A stretch of DNA of 64,000 bases, taken from positions 62,001 to 126,000 of the forward strand of contig CAYZVC010000003.1 in the NCBI GenBank assembly GCA_964482035.1. The letters run 5' to 3'. This document shows positions 1 through 9,002 of this stretch, one piece after another. Within the stretch, counting starts at the first letter, position 1, and each line of letters starts with the position of its first letter. The notes below the pieces were generated by a model, which did no database searches, was not told the DNA's origin, and was given only the letters and a program-made list of their open reading frames with translations. Source of the DNA: JANJWP01 sp964482035 (GTDB lineage Bacteria; Patescibacteriota; Gracilibacteria; BD1-5; UBA2023). The translations under genes were made by a program, and so were the position numbers.

Positions 1-2319
1 CCAGAGGTGGTTCGCGAAATATTCGCTATCGGTCGCGGATTCGTAGCAGTACGGCGGAACGTAGCCGTACGAGCTCGGGCAGTATTCGCCACCGCCGAGG
101 ATCTTCTCGCATTTCGGAGCGGTGGTAGTCTTTACGTACTGTGCGCATTCTTTGGCGCGCTCGGCGGCCACGTCGCCCTTCACGATATGCGTGAGACGGG
201 CTTCTTCCTTAATTCCGGATTCGTTCACCGAGATTGCCACGGTGCCCTGAAAGGCGTTTTTCGAACGGTACGGATCGTTGGCGTCGTTCGCGCTCTCCAT
301 GACCGTCGCCGGAAGGAGGAGCAAATGCTTGGCGGCATTCCAAGTGAAGAGCTTGGGATTCCAGAGCGCGTCGCTCGAAGAACCGGCACCACCGAGAGTG
401 AGGGTTTGGAGACGCTTGGGATTCTTCACGTCGGAAACGTCGTAGAGGTCGACCTTGAGGCCGGCGTTCTGAGTGCCGCCCCACTGGTTGGTCTTGGTGT
501 CGTATCCGAGACCGATGAGCTTACCGTCGGCGTACGGGTGGAGGTAGACGGAGTATCCCGGAATCTTGAGTTCGCCTTCGATCTTGGGGTTTTTCGAATC
601 CGCGACGTCGATGACGAAGAGCGGGTCGATCTGCTGGAAGGTGACGAGGTAGAGCTTGTTTCCGATGAAGCGGGAAGACTGGAAGTTCTCGTCGGGCGCG
701 ATGTTCGCGAGGGTTCCGAGGAGCGAGAGGTCCTTACCGAGGATCGATACGCGGGTCGAGCGTTTTTCACCGGTTTCGCTCGTGACGATGCGGAAGCTGC
801 CGTCACTGCCTTCGTCCATCGAGTACTTGTTCAACGGAGTTCCCGGAACGACCGCGGTCGCGGCGTATTTCACTACCGTGTTGTTGTTGAGCGCGAATTT
901 ATGGACGAGGGTTTCGAGACCGGCGTTCCACATCGGCATCATGCAGCGTGCGTACGGGGGGCACTTCCACGAAGTCGGGGAATAGAGCTGAGAAGTGACG
1001 TAGAGGGAATTCTGCGTCATGAGGATTTCGTTCACGTCGCCGAAGAACACCTTGGTCTTGGTCTTGGCGGTGGGATTCGCGAGATCGATGACCGAGAGGG
1101 TCGTGAAGCTCGGAGTGAACGAATACTTTTCGAGGGTCGCGGAATCCGGAAGGACGTATTCGATATCGGAACACGTCGCGGCGTCGCCGGCTTCGAGACG
1201 GTACGGAAGGCGTTTTCCCTTCAGGAGGAAATTGGCGGAAGACGTCGGATCCGAAGAGAGTTCGACGACCTTCGGCATGACCTTTTTGACGCTGAAATCC
1301 TTGTCTACGCGCTTTTCGTCGAGTGCCTGCTTGCCCGCCGCGTTGGAAGCCATGGGCATGAGGTAGCGTTCGTACGGGAACGAGAAGTTGGAGTTCGAAA
1401 GGAGATAGAGCGAGTTTCCGATGCGGCGGCTCTGGGTTACCGAACCGTCGATCTGGAAGTAACGTTCGATCTTCGGGTTTTTAGGATCGGCGACGTCGTA
1501 TACGACGACTACGGTCTTATTGGAGCGGTCGAACCAGTACGCGTACGGATTGTTCAGCTGCTGGTATTTCGAAGAGAACATGACGAGTTTTCCGTTCGCG
1601 ACGTAGATTTCCGGATTGGAATACGAAGCGGGGACCTTGATCTTCTTCACGATGACCGGATTCTTGGAATCGCGGACGTCGGTAACGTAGACGCGGTGGT
1701 CTTCGGAATTGTAGAAGTAAGTGAACGAACCGTCGGTTTTGACGATTTCGGATTCGTCGACCCCTCCGATCTGGACGTTGGTCTGCGAATAGTCCTTCGC
1801 GCCTCCGCCGGACGAGCCTGCCGGAGCGGAAACGACGCCCGGAGCGGCGGTTCCTACGGCGTTCGAAGAGTCCATCTTCGCGCTGTCGGCGCTACGTTCC
1901 ATAAGAACGTCGTCGACCGGCATCGGACGGCCGTAATAATAATTCCCTCCCGGATTTTTCTTATAGTAGTCCGAGATGAACTTCGAGAGCACGTCTTCCA
2001 TGTTCGTACAGCTCGAGAACGACTTTACGGAAAACTCCGGGGCTTTGGCTGCCGAAGTCGAACCGCTGTTCTCGAGGTCGTCGAGCGAGGAATCTTCGTC
2101 GAGGCACTTGGGAGTTCATGCGACGAAACAGTACCTCATGGTGCAGGCTGCCTGACCGTCGGCGCCTACGGAACAATTGTTACATCCGTCCGTATAATTC
2201 GTGCACTGCCCGAGGTTGACACCGTTCACGACGACGTCCTGGGCCGCGCTCACCGATGCCGTGACCGAAAAAACGGCGGCGGTTGCGGCGAAGGCCCAAA
2301 GGAGAATGGAGCGCTTCAT
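1..2319 (-). CDS. Secreted beta-propeller protein, C-terminus beyond window
   Basis: At least 773 residues; the gene runs off the left edge. The N-terminus (MKRSILLWAFAATAAVFSV...) is a signal peptide, followed by a short cysteine-rich segment. From about residue 140 the protein matches the secreted beta-propeller family (PF09826 type), with the hallmark QTNVQIGGVDESEIVKTDG and repeated blocks of the form YDVADPKNPKIE and VIDVADSKNPKIEG, which are propeller blades. Family members are exported; their ligand is generally unknown. One in-frame TGA (2116-2118) follows CFVA and is read as Gly. ATG 2319 is chosen because the signal peptide starts there. A TTGACT-16-TAAAAT promoter lies upstream at 2348-2375. 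No Shine-Dalgarno sequence is visible. Confidence 0.85.
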
Positions 2320-2347
2320 AGAATGGAAGTAAGTGGTAAACGAATCA

Positions 2348-2375
2348 ATTTTAGGAGGGTCGCGCAAGGAGTCAA
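2348..2375 (-). promoter_or_regulatory. Sigma70-type promoter of the beta-propeller gene
   Basis: On the minus strand, TTGACT (2370-2375), a 16-bp spacer and TAAAAT (2348-2353), about 30 bp before the ATG at 2319. Inferred from consensus match only. Confidence 0.6.
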
Positions 2376-2478
2376 TACCTTTCTTGGGGTTCGAAACTCC
2401 GGGGCATACCGCGACCTCCTCCGAAAGGGGAAACGGAAGCCCCGGAAGAACGTGACGAAAAAGTATCAAAATCGCGCT

Positions 2479-2506
2479 TTGACATTTCCCGCAGGGTTCG
2501 TATTAT
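2479..2506 (+). promoter_or_regulatory. Strong promoter upstream of the 2583 gene
   Basis: TTGACA (2479-2484), 16-bp spacer, TATTAT (2501-2506). With the perfect AGGAGG at 2572-2577, five bases before ATG 2583, this looks like a highly expressed transcription unit. Confidence 0.75.
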
Positions 2507-2582
2507 CCGCCTTATCCCTTCGAATGGCCAAGGCCGGACGAGAACGGATACGTTTCAAACCCAAACAAAACAGGAGGCCTAA

Positions 2583-2954
2583 ATGGCACAAAAAGTAACG
2601 AACGCCACGACGAACGTACAAGGGGAAATTCTCGGTCGCAACCCGGCGATCCAATGCCTCAAAAAGGCCCTCGCGGCACACGGCATCCGCATCGACCTCG
2701 CCCAGGTTTTCGAAAACCGCCAGTCGTACGAACTCTTGGCCATCTATTTCGACCAAGTGCCCGCCGACGACGGCAGCCAAAAATTCCTCTGCACTCCGAA
2801 AGCCGGGTTCCTCAACCTGGTTCAGGACAAAGAGTTGCTGTCGCACTACCGACTGCTGCTGGCCAAGCCGCCCGCGGTCATCGACATCTCCGTAGACGAA
2901 ATCACCGGCGGCGAAGCTGCGGCACTATTGGCCGACGCTTGCTCCCCGGCCTGA
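2583..2954 (+). CDS. Hypothetical protein, ends at a TGA
   Basis: A 123-residue soluble protein (MAQKVTNATTNVQGEILGR...) not recognised as any family. It has the best ribosome-binding site in the window (AGGAGG, spacing 5) and a near-consensus promoter, so it is probably abundant. The reading frame ends naturally at TGA 2952-2954, after ADACSPA, just before a strong terminator (2969-2998). If TGA is Gly here as elsewhere, there is no TAA/TAG before the terminator and the frame would run on through sequence antisense to the next gene. The end given is therefore the TGA, which conflicts with the recoding seen in other genes. Confidence 0.65.
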   Translation: MAQKVTNATTNVQGEILGRNPAIQCLKKALAAHGIRIDLAQVFENRQSYELLAIYFDQVPADDGSQKFLCTPKAGFLNLVQDKELLSHYRLLLAKPPAVIDISVDEITGGEAAALLADACSPA

Positions 2955-2968
2955 TTCGCCACTACGGA

Positions 2969-2998
2969 AAACGCCCGGATTCCCCGGGCGTTTTTTTT
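2969..2998. terminator. Bidirectional intrinsic terminator
   Basis: Stem CGCCCGG (2972-2978) with CCGGGCG (2984-2990), flanked by A- and T-runs. It serves both the 2583 gene and the convergent CAP gene, whose stop codon overlaps it. Confidence 0.85.
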
Positions 2999-5114
2999 AT
3001 TCTCCGAAAACCTGCACGTAGTAGGTCTGTCCGTTCTTCACTACCGCGGCGACGCCGACTTTGCTCCAATCGCCGAGCATGTTCGATCGGTGTCCGCCCG
3101 AGAGCGAGAGTCCGGCGAGGAGGAAATCCGTCCCCACGCTGCCGCCGGCGACGTTTTCACCGACGCTTCCGTACACCTGGATCCCGGCGCGCTTGGCGGT
3201 TCCGGTAATTTTTTGTCCGGTGGAATCGTCGTGTCCGACGTAGTTGTGCGAAGCCATGTCGTTGGCTTTGAACTGTGCGAGTTCCCGGAGGGTATCGTCG
3301 CTCACGAGCGCCGCCTTTCCAACTTTCTTACGGACGGCGTTGATGAACCGGAGGGCGTTGGGAACGACGTCGTCGAGATTGGAATCAGTCTCCTTCGTGA
3401 CGGAATCGTATTCGTTGGGCATGAGGGCCACGACGCCTTCCTTATGGACGACCGGGCCGTTGAACGCCGGGAAGCCGTTGGAATACATGATTTCCACCAG
3501 ATATTGTCCCGCGTCGGAAAGCGGAACGTCGAGCGCGACCTTCCGCCCGCGAACTACGAACCCGTTCGAGTCGAGATCGGCGGCGGCGAAGCGGTGGATC
3601 GAGACGCTTCCGTTCGGCGCGATGAGGTAGGTATCGGCACGGAGGGTCGGGCCGTTCGCGGCGAGATCCGTACGGATTTTGAGGGTCGAACCCTCGACGA
3701 ACGCGTTCACGGCTTCCTTCCGTTCGGTAGCGTACGCGGAAACGAGCGGAAGGTCGCCGTCGAAAACGACGGTCTCGGCTCCGAATACGTCCATCGAGAA
3801 GTCGGTGGAGGATTCGGCCGCGGTCACGGTGACGTGGACCGGCTTCGCCGCGTCGAAACGCTCGGCGTCTTCGGGATAGAACGCCACGTCGCCCATCGAA
3901 CGGCGGACGAGGTCGGACTTCCCGGCCTGCGAAATTTTTACGGTACGGAGCGCCTTCTTTCCGATGGAGGGAAGATCGAGGACGTTGAGCGGAGTAAGGT
4001 CGCTGGATTCCTTGCGGACGAAGCGGAGCTCGTTCACGTTCATGGAAACCGGAGCCGAAGAGAGTACCTTCCTTCCGGCGAGAGCGTCGTCGGAAAGCAC
4101 GTAGATCGGTTGGGTCTTATTGGTACTGAATCCCATTCCCGAGGCTACGACGAGGTCGTATTTTCCCACTTCGAGGAGCGGGATTTCGTACGAGAAAACG
4201 TTTCCGTCCACCGGGAGCGAACGGGAATACTTCTTACCGGTCGGCGACTTGAGGAACAGTACGGTGTCTTCCTTTCCGTCGGTAACGATACCGGAAATCC
4301 TGAGGGTTTCGCCGGGAAGGTAGGTATTGGGGATGTTCGCGTCGAACTTCACGCCGAGATCGGAGAATCCCGCGGTAGAAATGGCTTCTTTCCGATATCC
4401 GGAAGGCGACCAGCCGAGCACTTCGAACGAGCCGGAAATCCGTCCCTTGGAAAGGGGCGCGAGGGATTGGAACGCGGTGGTGGTGAGGTCGACGATGTCC
4501 GGATGCTTGGAACAGCTCGGGCGGTCGTTGACTTTGACCACGACCGATTTCGAACCGTTCGCCACCTGGATGAGGCGCCCGAGATCGACGGCGCAGCGGG
4601 CGGCGGAATAGGCCGACTGGTTGAACCGGTCGCCGCCGGACGTTCCTCCGTTTTCGAAATCGTCGGAGTAGTAGAGAATCTGGGCTTCGGTCGAAAGCGA
4701 CGAAACCGCCGATTGCGACGCGGCGGACGGAACTGCGGTTTGGGCCGGTTCTGCGGCGGACGGAACGGAAACCGCCGCCGGAGTTTTCGCGATCGCGGCG
4801 ATGAGGACGTTCAAATCCGAATACGCGCGGACGAGCTGTTTTACGGCGCGTTGGCGGTCGGCGGGTTTTTTGAACGAGGCGTCCACGGCGACGAACGCCT
4901 TTTCGAGATTGGTTCGGGCAGCGGCGATTTTCGCGCGGTCTCCTGCGGAAACCGAACGGATCTTCGCGACTTTCTTATCGGTGGCGAGGACGATTTTCGC
5001 GTAGATCTTCGCGACTTTCGGTTCGGTAAAAGTCGCTGCGGAAGCCATCGGCACCGCGAGTCCGAAGACTACGGCGGCGAGGACGAGCGACGAAAGGAAC
5101 TTGGAGAATTTCAT
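2997..5114 (-). CDS. Secreted CAP-domain (SCP/PR1-like) protein
   Basis: 705 residues. The signal peptide is MKFSKFLSSLVLAAVVFGLAVPMASA, shown here only to mark cleavage after ASA. A lysine/alanine-rich helical segment (about 30-115) is followed by several beta-sandwich-like repeats (about 245-560), and a C-terminal CAP domain (about 580-705). The CAP signatures are RFINAVRKKVG, ASHNYVGHDD, YGSVGENVAGG and GGHRSNMLGDWSKVGVAA, including the paired His and Glu residues of the family's cavity. Bacterial CAP proteins act outside the cell; no specific reaction is claimed. It ends in TAA inside the shared terminator. The cyclophilin gene ends 9 bp upstream, so the two are probably co-transcribed. 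No in-frame TGA. Confidence 0.85.
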   Translation of the reverse strand: MKFSKFLSSLVLAAVVFGLAVPMASAATFTEPKVAKIYAKIVLATDKKVAKIRSVSAGDRAKIAAARTNLEKAFVAVDASFKKPADRQRAVKQLVRAYSDLNVLIAAIAKTPAAVSVPSAAEPAQTAVPSAASQSAVSSLSTEAQILYYSDDFENGGTSGGDRFNQSAYSAARCAVDLGRLIQVANGSKSVVVKVNDRPSCSKHPDIVDLTTTAFQSLAPLSKGRISGSFEVLGWSPSGYRKEAISTAGFSDLGVKFDANIPNTYLPGETLRISGIVTDGKEDTVLFLKSPTGKKYSRSLPVDGNVFSYEIPLLEVGKYDLVVASGMGFSTNKTQPIYVLSDDALAGRKVLSSAPVSMNVNELRFVRKESSDLTPLNVLDLPSIGKKALRTVKISQAGKSDLVRRSMGDVAFYPEDAERFDAAKPVHVTVTAAESSTDFSMDVFGAETVVFDGDLPLVSAYATERKEAVNAFVEGSTLKIRTDLAANGPTLRADTYLIAPNGSVSIHRFAAADLDSNGFVVRGRKVALDVPLSDAGQYLVEIMYSNGFPAFNGPVVHKEGVVALMPNEYDSVTKETDSNLDDVVPNALRFINAVRKKVGKAALVSDDTLRELAQFKANDMASHNYVGHDDSTGQKITGTAKRAGIQVYGSVGENVAGGSVGTDFLLAGLSLSGGHRSNMLGDWSKVGVAAVVKNGQTYYVQVFGE

Positions 5115-5123
5115 CGGGAGAAA

Positions 5124-5636
5124 TTACGAAACGGTTTCTACCGTCGCCTTGATGATCTTGGCTTCGGCTTTCGGCTTGTCGTTGCGATCTACCGGAAGGT
5201 TGGCGATGGCATCGACCACCTCCTGCCCTTCGACCACCTGGCCGAAAATGCTGTAGTCGCCGTCCAAATACTTGGCCGGGCGTCCGTGGACGATGAAAAA
5301 CTGGCTGCCGTTGGTGTCCGGTCCGGCGTTGGCCATGGAAAGGGCGCCCACGATGTGCGAAAGCTTCGGGGAAATTTCGTTTTCGAACTCGTGGCCGAAA
5401 GCGGACTTCCCTCCGCGACCCGAGCCGGTGGGGTCGCCGCCCTGGATCATGAAGTCGCGGATGACGCGGTGGAAGATGATGCCGTCGTAGTAGCCCTTTT
5501 CGGAAAGGGTGAGGAAGTTTTCCACGGCCTTCGGGGCTTCGCTCGGGAAGAAGCGGAGCACGACGGTTCCGTGGTTGGTTTCGAGGCGGACGATCTTATC
5601 GCCGGATACGGGTTTGGAAGTCTGGAATTCGGACAT
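5124..5636 (-). CDS. Cyclophilin-type peptidyl-prolyl cis-trans isomerase
   Basis: 170 residues, a complete cyclophilin domain. It catalyses proline cis-trans isomerisation during folding. Signatures: the active-site block FHRVIRDFMIQGGDPTGSG (about 55-73), GALSMANAGPDTNGSQFFI (about 98-116) and FGQVVEGQEVVDAI. There is no signal peptide, so it should be cytoplasmic. It ends in TAA. A 17-bp inverted repeat (5658-5674, ACGGGGC/GCCCCGT) sits in its leader. It is followed after 9 bp by the CAP gene. Confidence 0.93.
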   Translation of the reverse strand: MSEFQTSKPVSGDKIVRLETNHGTVVLRFFPSEAPKAVENFLTLSEKGYYDGIIFHRVIRDFMIQGGDPTGSGRGGKSAFGHEFENEISPKLSHIVGALSMANAGPDTNGSQFFIVHGRPAKYLDGDYSIFGQVVEGQEVVDAIANLPVDRNDKPKAEAKIIKATVETVS

Positions 5637-5657
5637 GGAAAAACGGTTTGGAAATCA

Positions 5658-5674
5658 CGGGGCAATGCCCCGTT
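5658..5674. repeat. Inverted repeat in cyclophilin leader
   Basis: ACGGGGC-AAT-GCCCCGT, a perfect 7-bp stem 22 bases upstream of the cyclophilin ATG. It could be a weak plus-strand terminator (TTTT follows) or a leader hairpin. Confidence 0.5.
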
Positions 5675-5724
5675 TTAAGGAAATTCAGCCGGCACAGGAT
5701 ACGGCTTTCGTGCGCGTAGGCAAG

Positions 5725-5750
5725 AAAAAACGCCCCCGGAGAGGGGGCGT
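5725..5750 (-). terminator. Intrinsic terminator of the fabI unit
   Basis: Stem of CGCCCCC/GGGGGCG on the minus strand, followed by a T6 run, about 30 bp past the small ORF 5780-5953. Confidence 0.8.
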
Positions 5751-5779
5751 TTCGTTGGTCCGGAGACCGGTTCGGGCCA

Positions 5780-5953
5780 TTAGCGTTCGGTTTTGGGAAC
5801 GGAAGGCGGCGACTCGGAGCAGCGGATGGCCGAAGCGTCTTGGGGACCGGGGGTCGCTGACCCGCGGTCTTTCTGAAGCGACGGAAAGTGTTTGGCGGCA
5901 GTGATGTCGCCCGACGGACGCTTTTGTCCGTCCTGGGGTTTCGTAGCTTCCAT
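5780..5953 (-). CDS. Small proline/serine-rich protein downstream of fabI
   Basis: 57 residues (MEATKPQDGQKRPSGD...SVPKTER), ending in TAA. It is supported by a clear ribosome-binding site (AAAGGAG, 5 bases before the ATG) and by its place between fabI (stop at 5996) and a strong terminator. Composition is polar and proline-rich, probably disordered. No family recognised. Confidence 0.55.
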   Translation of the reverse strand: MEATKPQDGQKRPSGDITAAKHFPSLQKDRGSATPGPQDASAIRCSESPPSVPKTER

Positions 5954-5995
5954 GGCACTCCTTTCCTAGAAAAAGAAGAACGAAACTGCTTCGCC

Positions 5996-6919
5996 TTACG
6001 CCGACTTGGCGACCGGCTCAACTTCGGAAACGGTTTCCAGGTGGTGGCCTTGGTTCATGCCGACGGCATGGGTACCCAGATCCACGTGGAAGATTTCCGC
6101 AGTGACGTGCGACGCGGCGTCGGACACCATGAACGCGACCGCTTGGCCGACGTCATAGATGTCGACGTGCGCTTTCTTCAGCATCGCCATGTCTTCCGAC
6201 TTCTGCAGCAAGCTGTTGAAGCTGGGGAGACCGGAGGCGGCGCGGGTAGCGATCGGACCCGGGGACACGACGTTGAAGCGGATGCCGCGGTGGCCGTGTT
6301 CGAACGCCAGGTAGTTGGACATGGAGTTCATACAGGCTTTCGCGGGGCCCATGACGTCGTAGTTCTCGATGACGCGTTCGCCGCCTTCGTAGCCGATGGA
6401 GATGACCGTTCCGCCATTCGGCATCATGGACTTGCAGTTCTCGGCGATGGGGATGAGCGGATACGCGGAAGTGCGCATCGCCGTATCCATGCCTTCGTAC
6501 GTGGCTTCGGAAAGGGGATTCTTGATTTCGTTCTTGTCGGCACCTGCGACCGAGAAGATGACGAAGTCGAGCGAATCCCAGCCCGTGGAAGCGCGCAGCG
6601 AAGAGAACAAGATGTCCACATCGCTCGATTTGCTGACGTCGCAAGTCAGGAGAGCCGCGACGTTGAATTCATGGTGGTTAATGAATTCTTCGCATTTCGA
6701 GAGAACCTTCTGGTTGATCGACGCGACGGCCACTTGGGCGCCGTATGCCGAGAGAACCGCGAGGCAGCCTTGGGCGATGCCGCCCAAGCCCATGCCGATG
6801 ATGAGGCCGCGTTTGCCATTGAGGTTGCGGGCACCGACGATCTGTTCGACCGAAGGTACGCCGTCGCCCTGGATGACGGTGAGATTGGGGGTATGACCGT
6901 GGTTGTTTTGACCCGACAT
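5996..6919 (-). CDS. fabI: FabI-like enoyl-[acyl-carrier-protein] reductase
   Basis: 307 residues. A short-chain dehydrogenase-fold enoyl-ACP reductase, the last step of each fatty-acid elongation cycle (NAD(P)H-dependent). After an atypical 30-residue N-terminal tail comes NLNGKRGLIIGMGLGG (nucleotide binding). The FabI active site is intact: Y177 in IGYEGGERVIENY, then Y187 and K194 (Y-x6-K) in NYDVMGPAKAC, and SPGPIATRAASG. Most CPR genomes lack fatty-acid synthesis, so the substrate is uncertain. ATG 6919 has GGAAGGAAG upstream. A TTGACA-16-TAAGTT promoter lies at 6995-7022, next to the operator at 7060-7079 shared with the divergent marR. Confidence 0.88.
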   Translation of the reverse strand: MSGQNNHGHTPNLTVIQGDGVPSVEQIVGARNLNGKRGLIIGMGLGGIAQGCLAVLSAYGAQVAVASINQKVLSKCEEFINHHEFNVAALLTCDVSKSSDVDILFSSLRASTGWDSLDFVIFSVAGADKNEIKNPLSEATYEGMDTAMRTSAYPLIPIAENCKSMMPNGGTVISIGYEGGERVIENYDVMGPAKACMNSMSNYLAFEHGHRGIRFNVVSPGPIATRAASGLPSFNSLLQKSEDMAMLKKAHVDIYDVGQAVAFMVSDAASHVTAEIFHVDLGTHAVGMNQGHHLETVSEVEPVAKSA

Positions 6920-6994
6920 TGAGTACTTCCTTCCTTTTGTTTGAGAGAAAAATTCCCCCTTCGGGACTGCTTGTCCTTCAGAGGTACGCGTAGG

Positions 6995-7022
6995 AACTTA
7001 GTTACGAAAACGGAGATGTCAA
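6995..7022 (-). promoter_or_regulatory. fabI promoter
   Basis: Minus-strand TTGACA (7017-7022), 16-bp spacer, TAAGTT (6995-7000). Confidence 0.65.
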
Positions 7023-7059
7023 GAGTCATAAAACGTTTTGACTTCCAACTGATTCATAT

Positions 7060-7079
7060 ATACTTGAGTTATCAAGTAT
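7060..7079. promoter_or_regulatory. Palindromic MarR/FabT-like operator
   Basis: ATACTTGAGTTATCAAGTAT: perfect 8-bp arms around GTTA. It lies between the divergent marR and fabI genes, 16 bp before the marR ATG. The TTGAnTTATCAA core resembles sites bound by the MarR-family fatty-acid regulator FabT. Assignment to the neighbouring MarR protein is inference. Confidence 0.75.
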
Positions 7080-7094
7080 TAAATAACTAAATAT

Positions 7095-7523
7095 ATGAAC
7101 GCTACCGAATTGGAATTCTTCCTCACCCTCGCCAAACTCGGAACCGTCGTGTCGAGAAAATTCGACGGGAGCCTCGGCGGACTCGGCTGGAACGAGTTCA
7201 TCATCCTCCACCGCCTGAACGAAGCCCCGGAGAAAAAACTCCGCCGCATCGACCTCGCCGAAAAAGTGGGACTCACGGCGTCCGGCATCACCCGCCTTCT
7301 CCTTCCTATGGAAAAAATCGGGCTCGTGACGAAAGAAGCCAACGCCGACGACGCCCGGGTAAGCCTCGTAGCCATCGCTCCGGGCGGCGAGCGCAAACTC
7401 GAGGAAGCCCTCGACCGCATGCAGTACCTCACCGGCGAGCTTCTGAAAAACCAGAATCCCGCGGATTTGGCGGCACTTTCGAAAACCCTCGAATCCATCG
7501 GCGGAGCGGTCATGTGGAGATAG
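7095..7523 (+). CDS. MarR-family transcriptional regulator
   Basis: 142 residues with a winged-helix MarR core: KKLRRIDLAEKVGLTASGITRLLLPMEK forms the helix-turn-helix (about 50-77; written here only for location) and the wing follows at GLVTKEANADDARVSLVAI. Family members are dimeric repressors that release DNA on binding small ligands. Its ATG is 16 bp from the palindrome at 7060-7079, so autoregulation and control of divergent fabI are likely, as with FabT in Firmicutes. It ends in TAG. The leader is very short. Confidence 0.88.
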   Translation: MNATELEFFLTLAKLGTVVSRKFDGSLGGLGWNEFIILHRLNEAPEKKLRRIDLAEKVGLTASGITRLLLPMEKIGLVTKEANADDARVSLVAIAPGGERKLEEALDRMQYLTGELLKNQNPADLAALSKTLESIGGAVMWR

Positions 7524-7538
7524 TCCGACACGCCGCAT

Positions 7539-7566
7539 TTGACTTTTTCTCCAGCGTCACCATATT
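7539..7566 (+). promoter_or_regulatory. Promoter of the GNAT gene
   Basis: TTGACT (7539-7544), 16-bp spacer, CATATT (7561-7566), in the gap between marR and the GNAT gene. Confidence 0.5.
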
Positions 7567-7600
7567 CACTTCATCCAACGATTCGTACAAGGAGGGAATA

Positions 7601-7927
7601 GTGGATTCGAAACAAAAGCCCGTGCCCGGTTTTCCGGGACGGTGGATCAAATTGGTACTCGGTGAAAACGTCGAAGTCGGGGTGGCCTACCTGGCCGGCC
7701 AAGTCTTCGAAAACGACCTCTACGGGTACCTGCTCGATTTCAAAATCATGGAGGAATACCGCAGGCGCGGCGCCGGAAAAAAACTTATGGACGCCGTGAA
7801 ATCCGCCGCGAAACGCGAAGGCTGCAAACGCGTCGCCGTCATGATGCCGCATGAGGAACCATTCTCGAGCTGGCTCCAGTACGTCGGTTTCTCCCAAATG
7901 GGCGAAGCGCTCGTCATGGAACTCTGA
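7601..7927 (+). CDS. GNAT-family N-acetyltransferase, ends at a TGA
   Basis: 108 residues, starting at GTG with an excellent ribosome-binding site (AAGGAGGG, 7589-7596). GNAT motif A is LLDFKIMEEYRRRGAGKKLM, the acetyl-CoA binding loop (R/Q-x-x-G-x-G/A pattern). Motif B follows at RVAVMMPHEEPFSSWLQYVG and FSQMGEALVMEL. The substrate is unknown. The natural end is TGA 7925-7927, nine bases before a terminator (7936-7964). No TAA/TAG occurs in frame before that hairpin, so this gene seems to use TGA as a stop or to make a non-stop message. Confidence 0.8.
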   Translation: MDSKQKPVPGFPGRWIKLVLGENVEVGVAYLAGQVFENDLYGYLLDFKIMEEYRRRGAGKKLMDAVKSAAKREGCKRVAVMMPHEEPFSSWLQYVGFSQMGEALVMEL

Positions 7928-7935
7928 AGTTCCGA

Positions 7936-7964
7936 AATCCCCCGGTTCACCGGGGGATTTTTTC
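7936..7964. terminator. Terminator between convergent GNAT and ferritin-like genes
   Basis: AATCCCCC/GGGGGATT stem with a T6 tract on the plus side. Confidence 0.8.
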
Positions 7965-7977
7965 ATCTTCGCGGATT

Positions 7978-8910
7978 TTACCAACGTCCGCCCATTCCGC
8001 GGCCTCCGGAACCGGATCCGGTTCCGTCACCGTGCATGCCGCGTCCTTGTCCTTGGTTTTTTCCTTCACCGTGCATGCCTTGTCCGCCGGTTTTTCCACT
8101 ACCGGACAAACAATCTTCCGTCATGGCGTTCGCTCCTGCGGGAACGCTCACGCCTTCTTTCGCGAGACGTTCGGAGAGTTTGTTCTTGAGAGGTCCGCGG
8201 GATTGGAGTTCGGTTGCGGAAAGGTATTTCGAAACGTCTACCGAAGTGGAGAATCCGTCGGCCGAAAGGGCTTTCGAGAATCCGCGAAGGTGGTTGTACG
8301 ATGCTCAGCCGATATTGGCAAACACGATCTTCACGTCGTCGTTGTCGGTCGCCTTGATGGCCCTGACCATGTCTTCGACGTCGAGCATTTCGATCTTCAA
8401 TCCGACTTCCAGTGCTTCCTTTTTTCCTTTCTCGCCTTCCGCCTTCAGGGAATCGAAAGTCGATTGGAGTTCGCCGTATCCCGTAGGAACGGGAAGGGAA
8501 TACCGGTCGAGAAGCGTCTTTACGGCGTCCATATGCTTCTGCTCGGATTCCGCAATGTTTTGGAACGTCTGATCACCGTAGAGTTTAAAGAAATTGGCAT
8601 ACGAGTCGCGTGCGAGCATTTCTTCGGAATACTGGTATGAGACGAGGCGCTTTTCATCTTCGCTAAGGGGAGACGCGGCTACGTTCGCGATATGGTCGGC
8701 AGGAGAATGCGTTCCGGATCCCGAAGCTCGGTTTCCCATGCCTTGGTGACGGAAATTCGCGTCCGTCACGACGTTTTGCCGCATTCCGCGCCCCATTTCG
8801 GAGAAGCGTCCGGCAAACTGCGTCGGCGAATACGAGTACGCCACGGCTCAAACGACGAGTGCCAATCATGCGACGGCTACCACCGAAGTGGCGAATGCCT
8901 TGGATTTCAT
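7978..8910 (-). CDS. Membrane-anchored DUF2202 ferritin-like protein
   Basis: 310 residues when three TGA codons are read as Gly. The ATG at 8910 opens a hydrophobic signal/anchor (MKSKAFATSVVAVA-G-LALVV-G-AV) in which two of the glycines are TGA. Residues about 75-170 are a ferritin-like four-helix region with the DUF2202 pattern: LSEDEKRLVSYQYSEEMLAR, then TFQNIAESEQKHMDAVKTLL, supplying Glu and His metal ligands. The third TGA follows KIVFANIG. The C-terminus is a Gly/Met/His-rich tail ending GSGGRGMGGRW before TAA, possibly metal-binding. The gene lies downstream of an ECF sigma factor and a membrane protein, which suggests a stress response. Confidence 0.8.
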
Positions 8911-8920
8911 AGGAAGAAAA

Positions 8921-8963
8921 ATGAAGGGTGCGGGCGGATTTTTTTTCCGCCTTCGCCCCTTCA
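8921..8963. terminator. Long hairpin between ferritin-like and membrane-protein genes
   Basis: A near-palindrome, ATGAAGGG...GGCGGA and its complement around an A7/T8 centre. It can act as an intrinsic terminator in either direction and separates the membrane-protein gene from the ferritin-like gene. Confidence 0.6.
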
Positions 8964-9002
8964 TACGCAAACCCTTTCCGAAATTATTCGAATTTCTCGA
9001 TC

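Noticed and set aside
7..2598. 863-codon open frame on the plus strand opposite the beta-propeller gene, and similar long frames at 3090-5678, 23893-28302 (minus) and 28507-33321 (minus)
   Set aside because: They are antisense shadows of real genes; GC-rich third positions remove stops on the other strand. Their translations are Arg/Val/Gly/Asp-rich with no family features.
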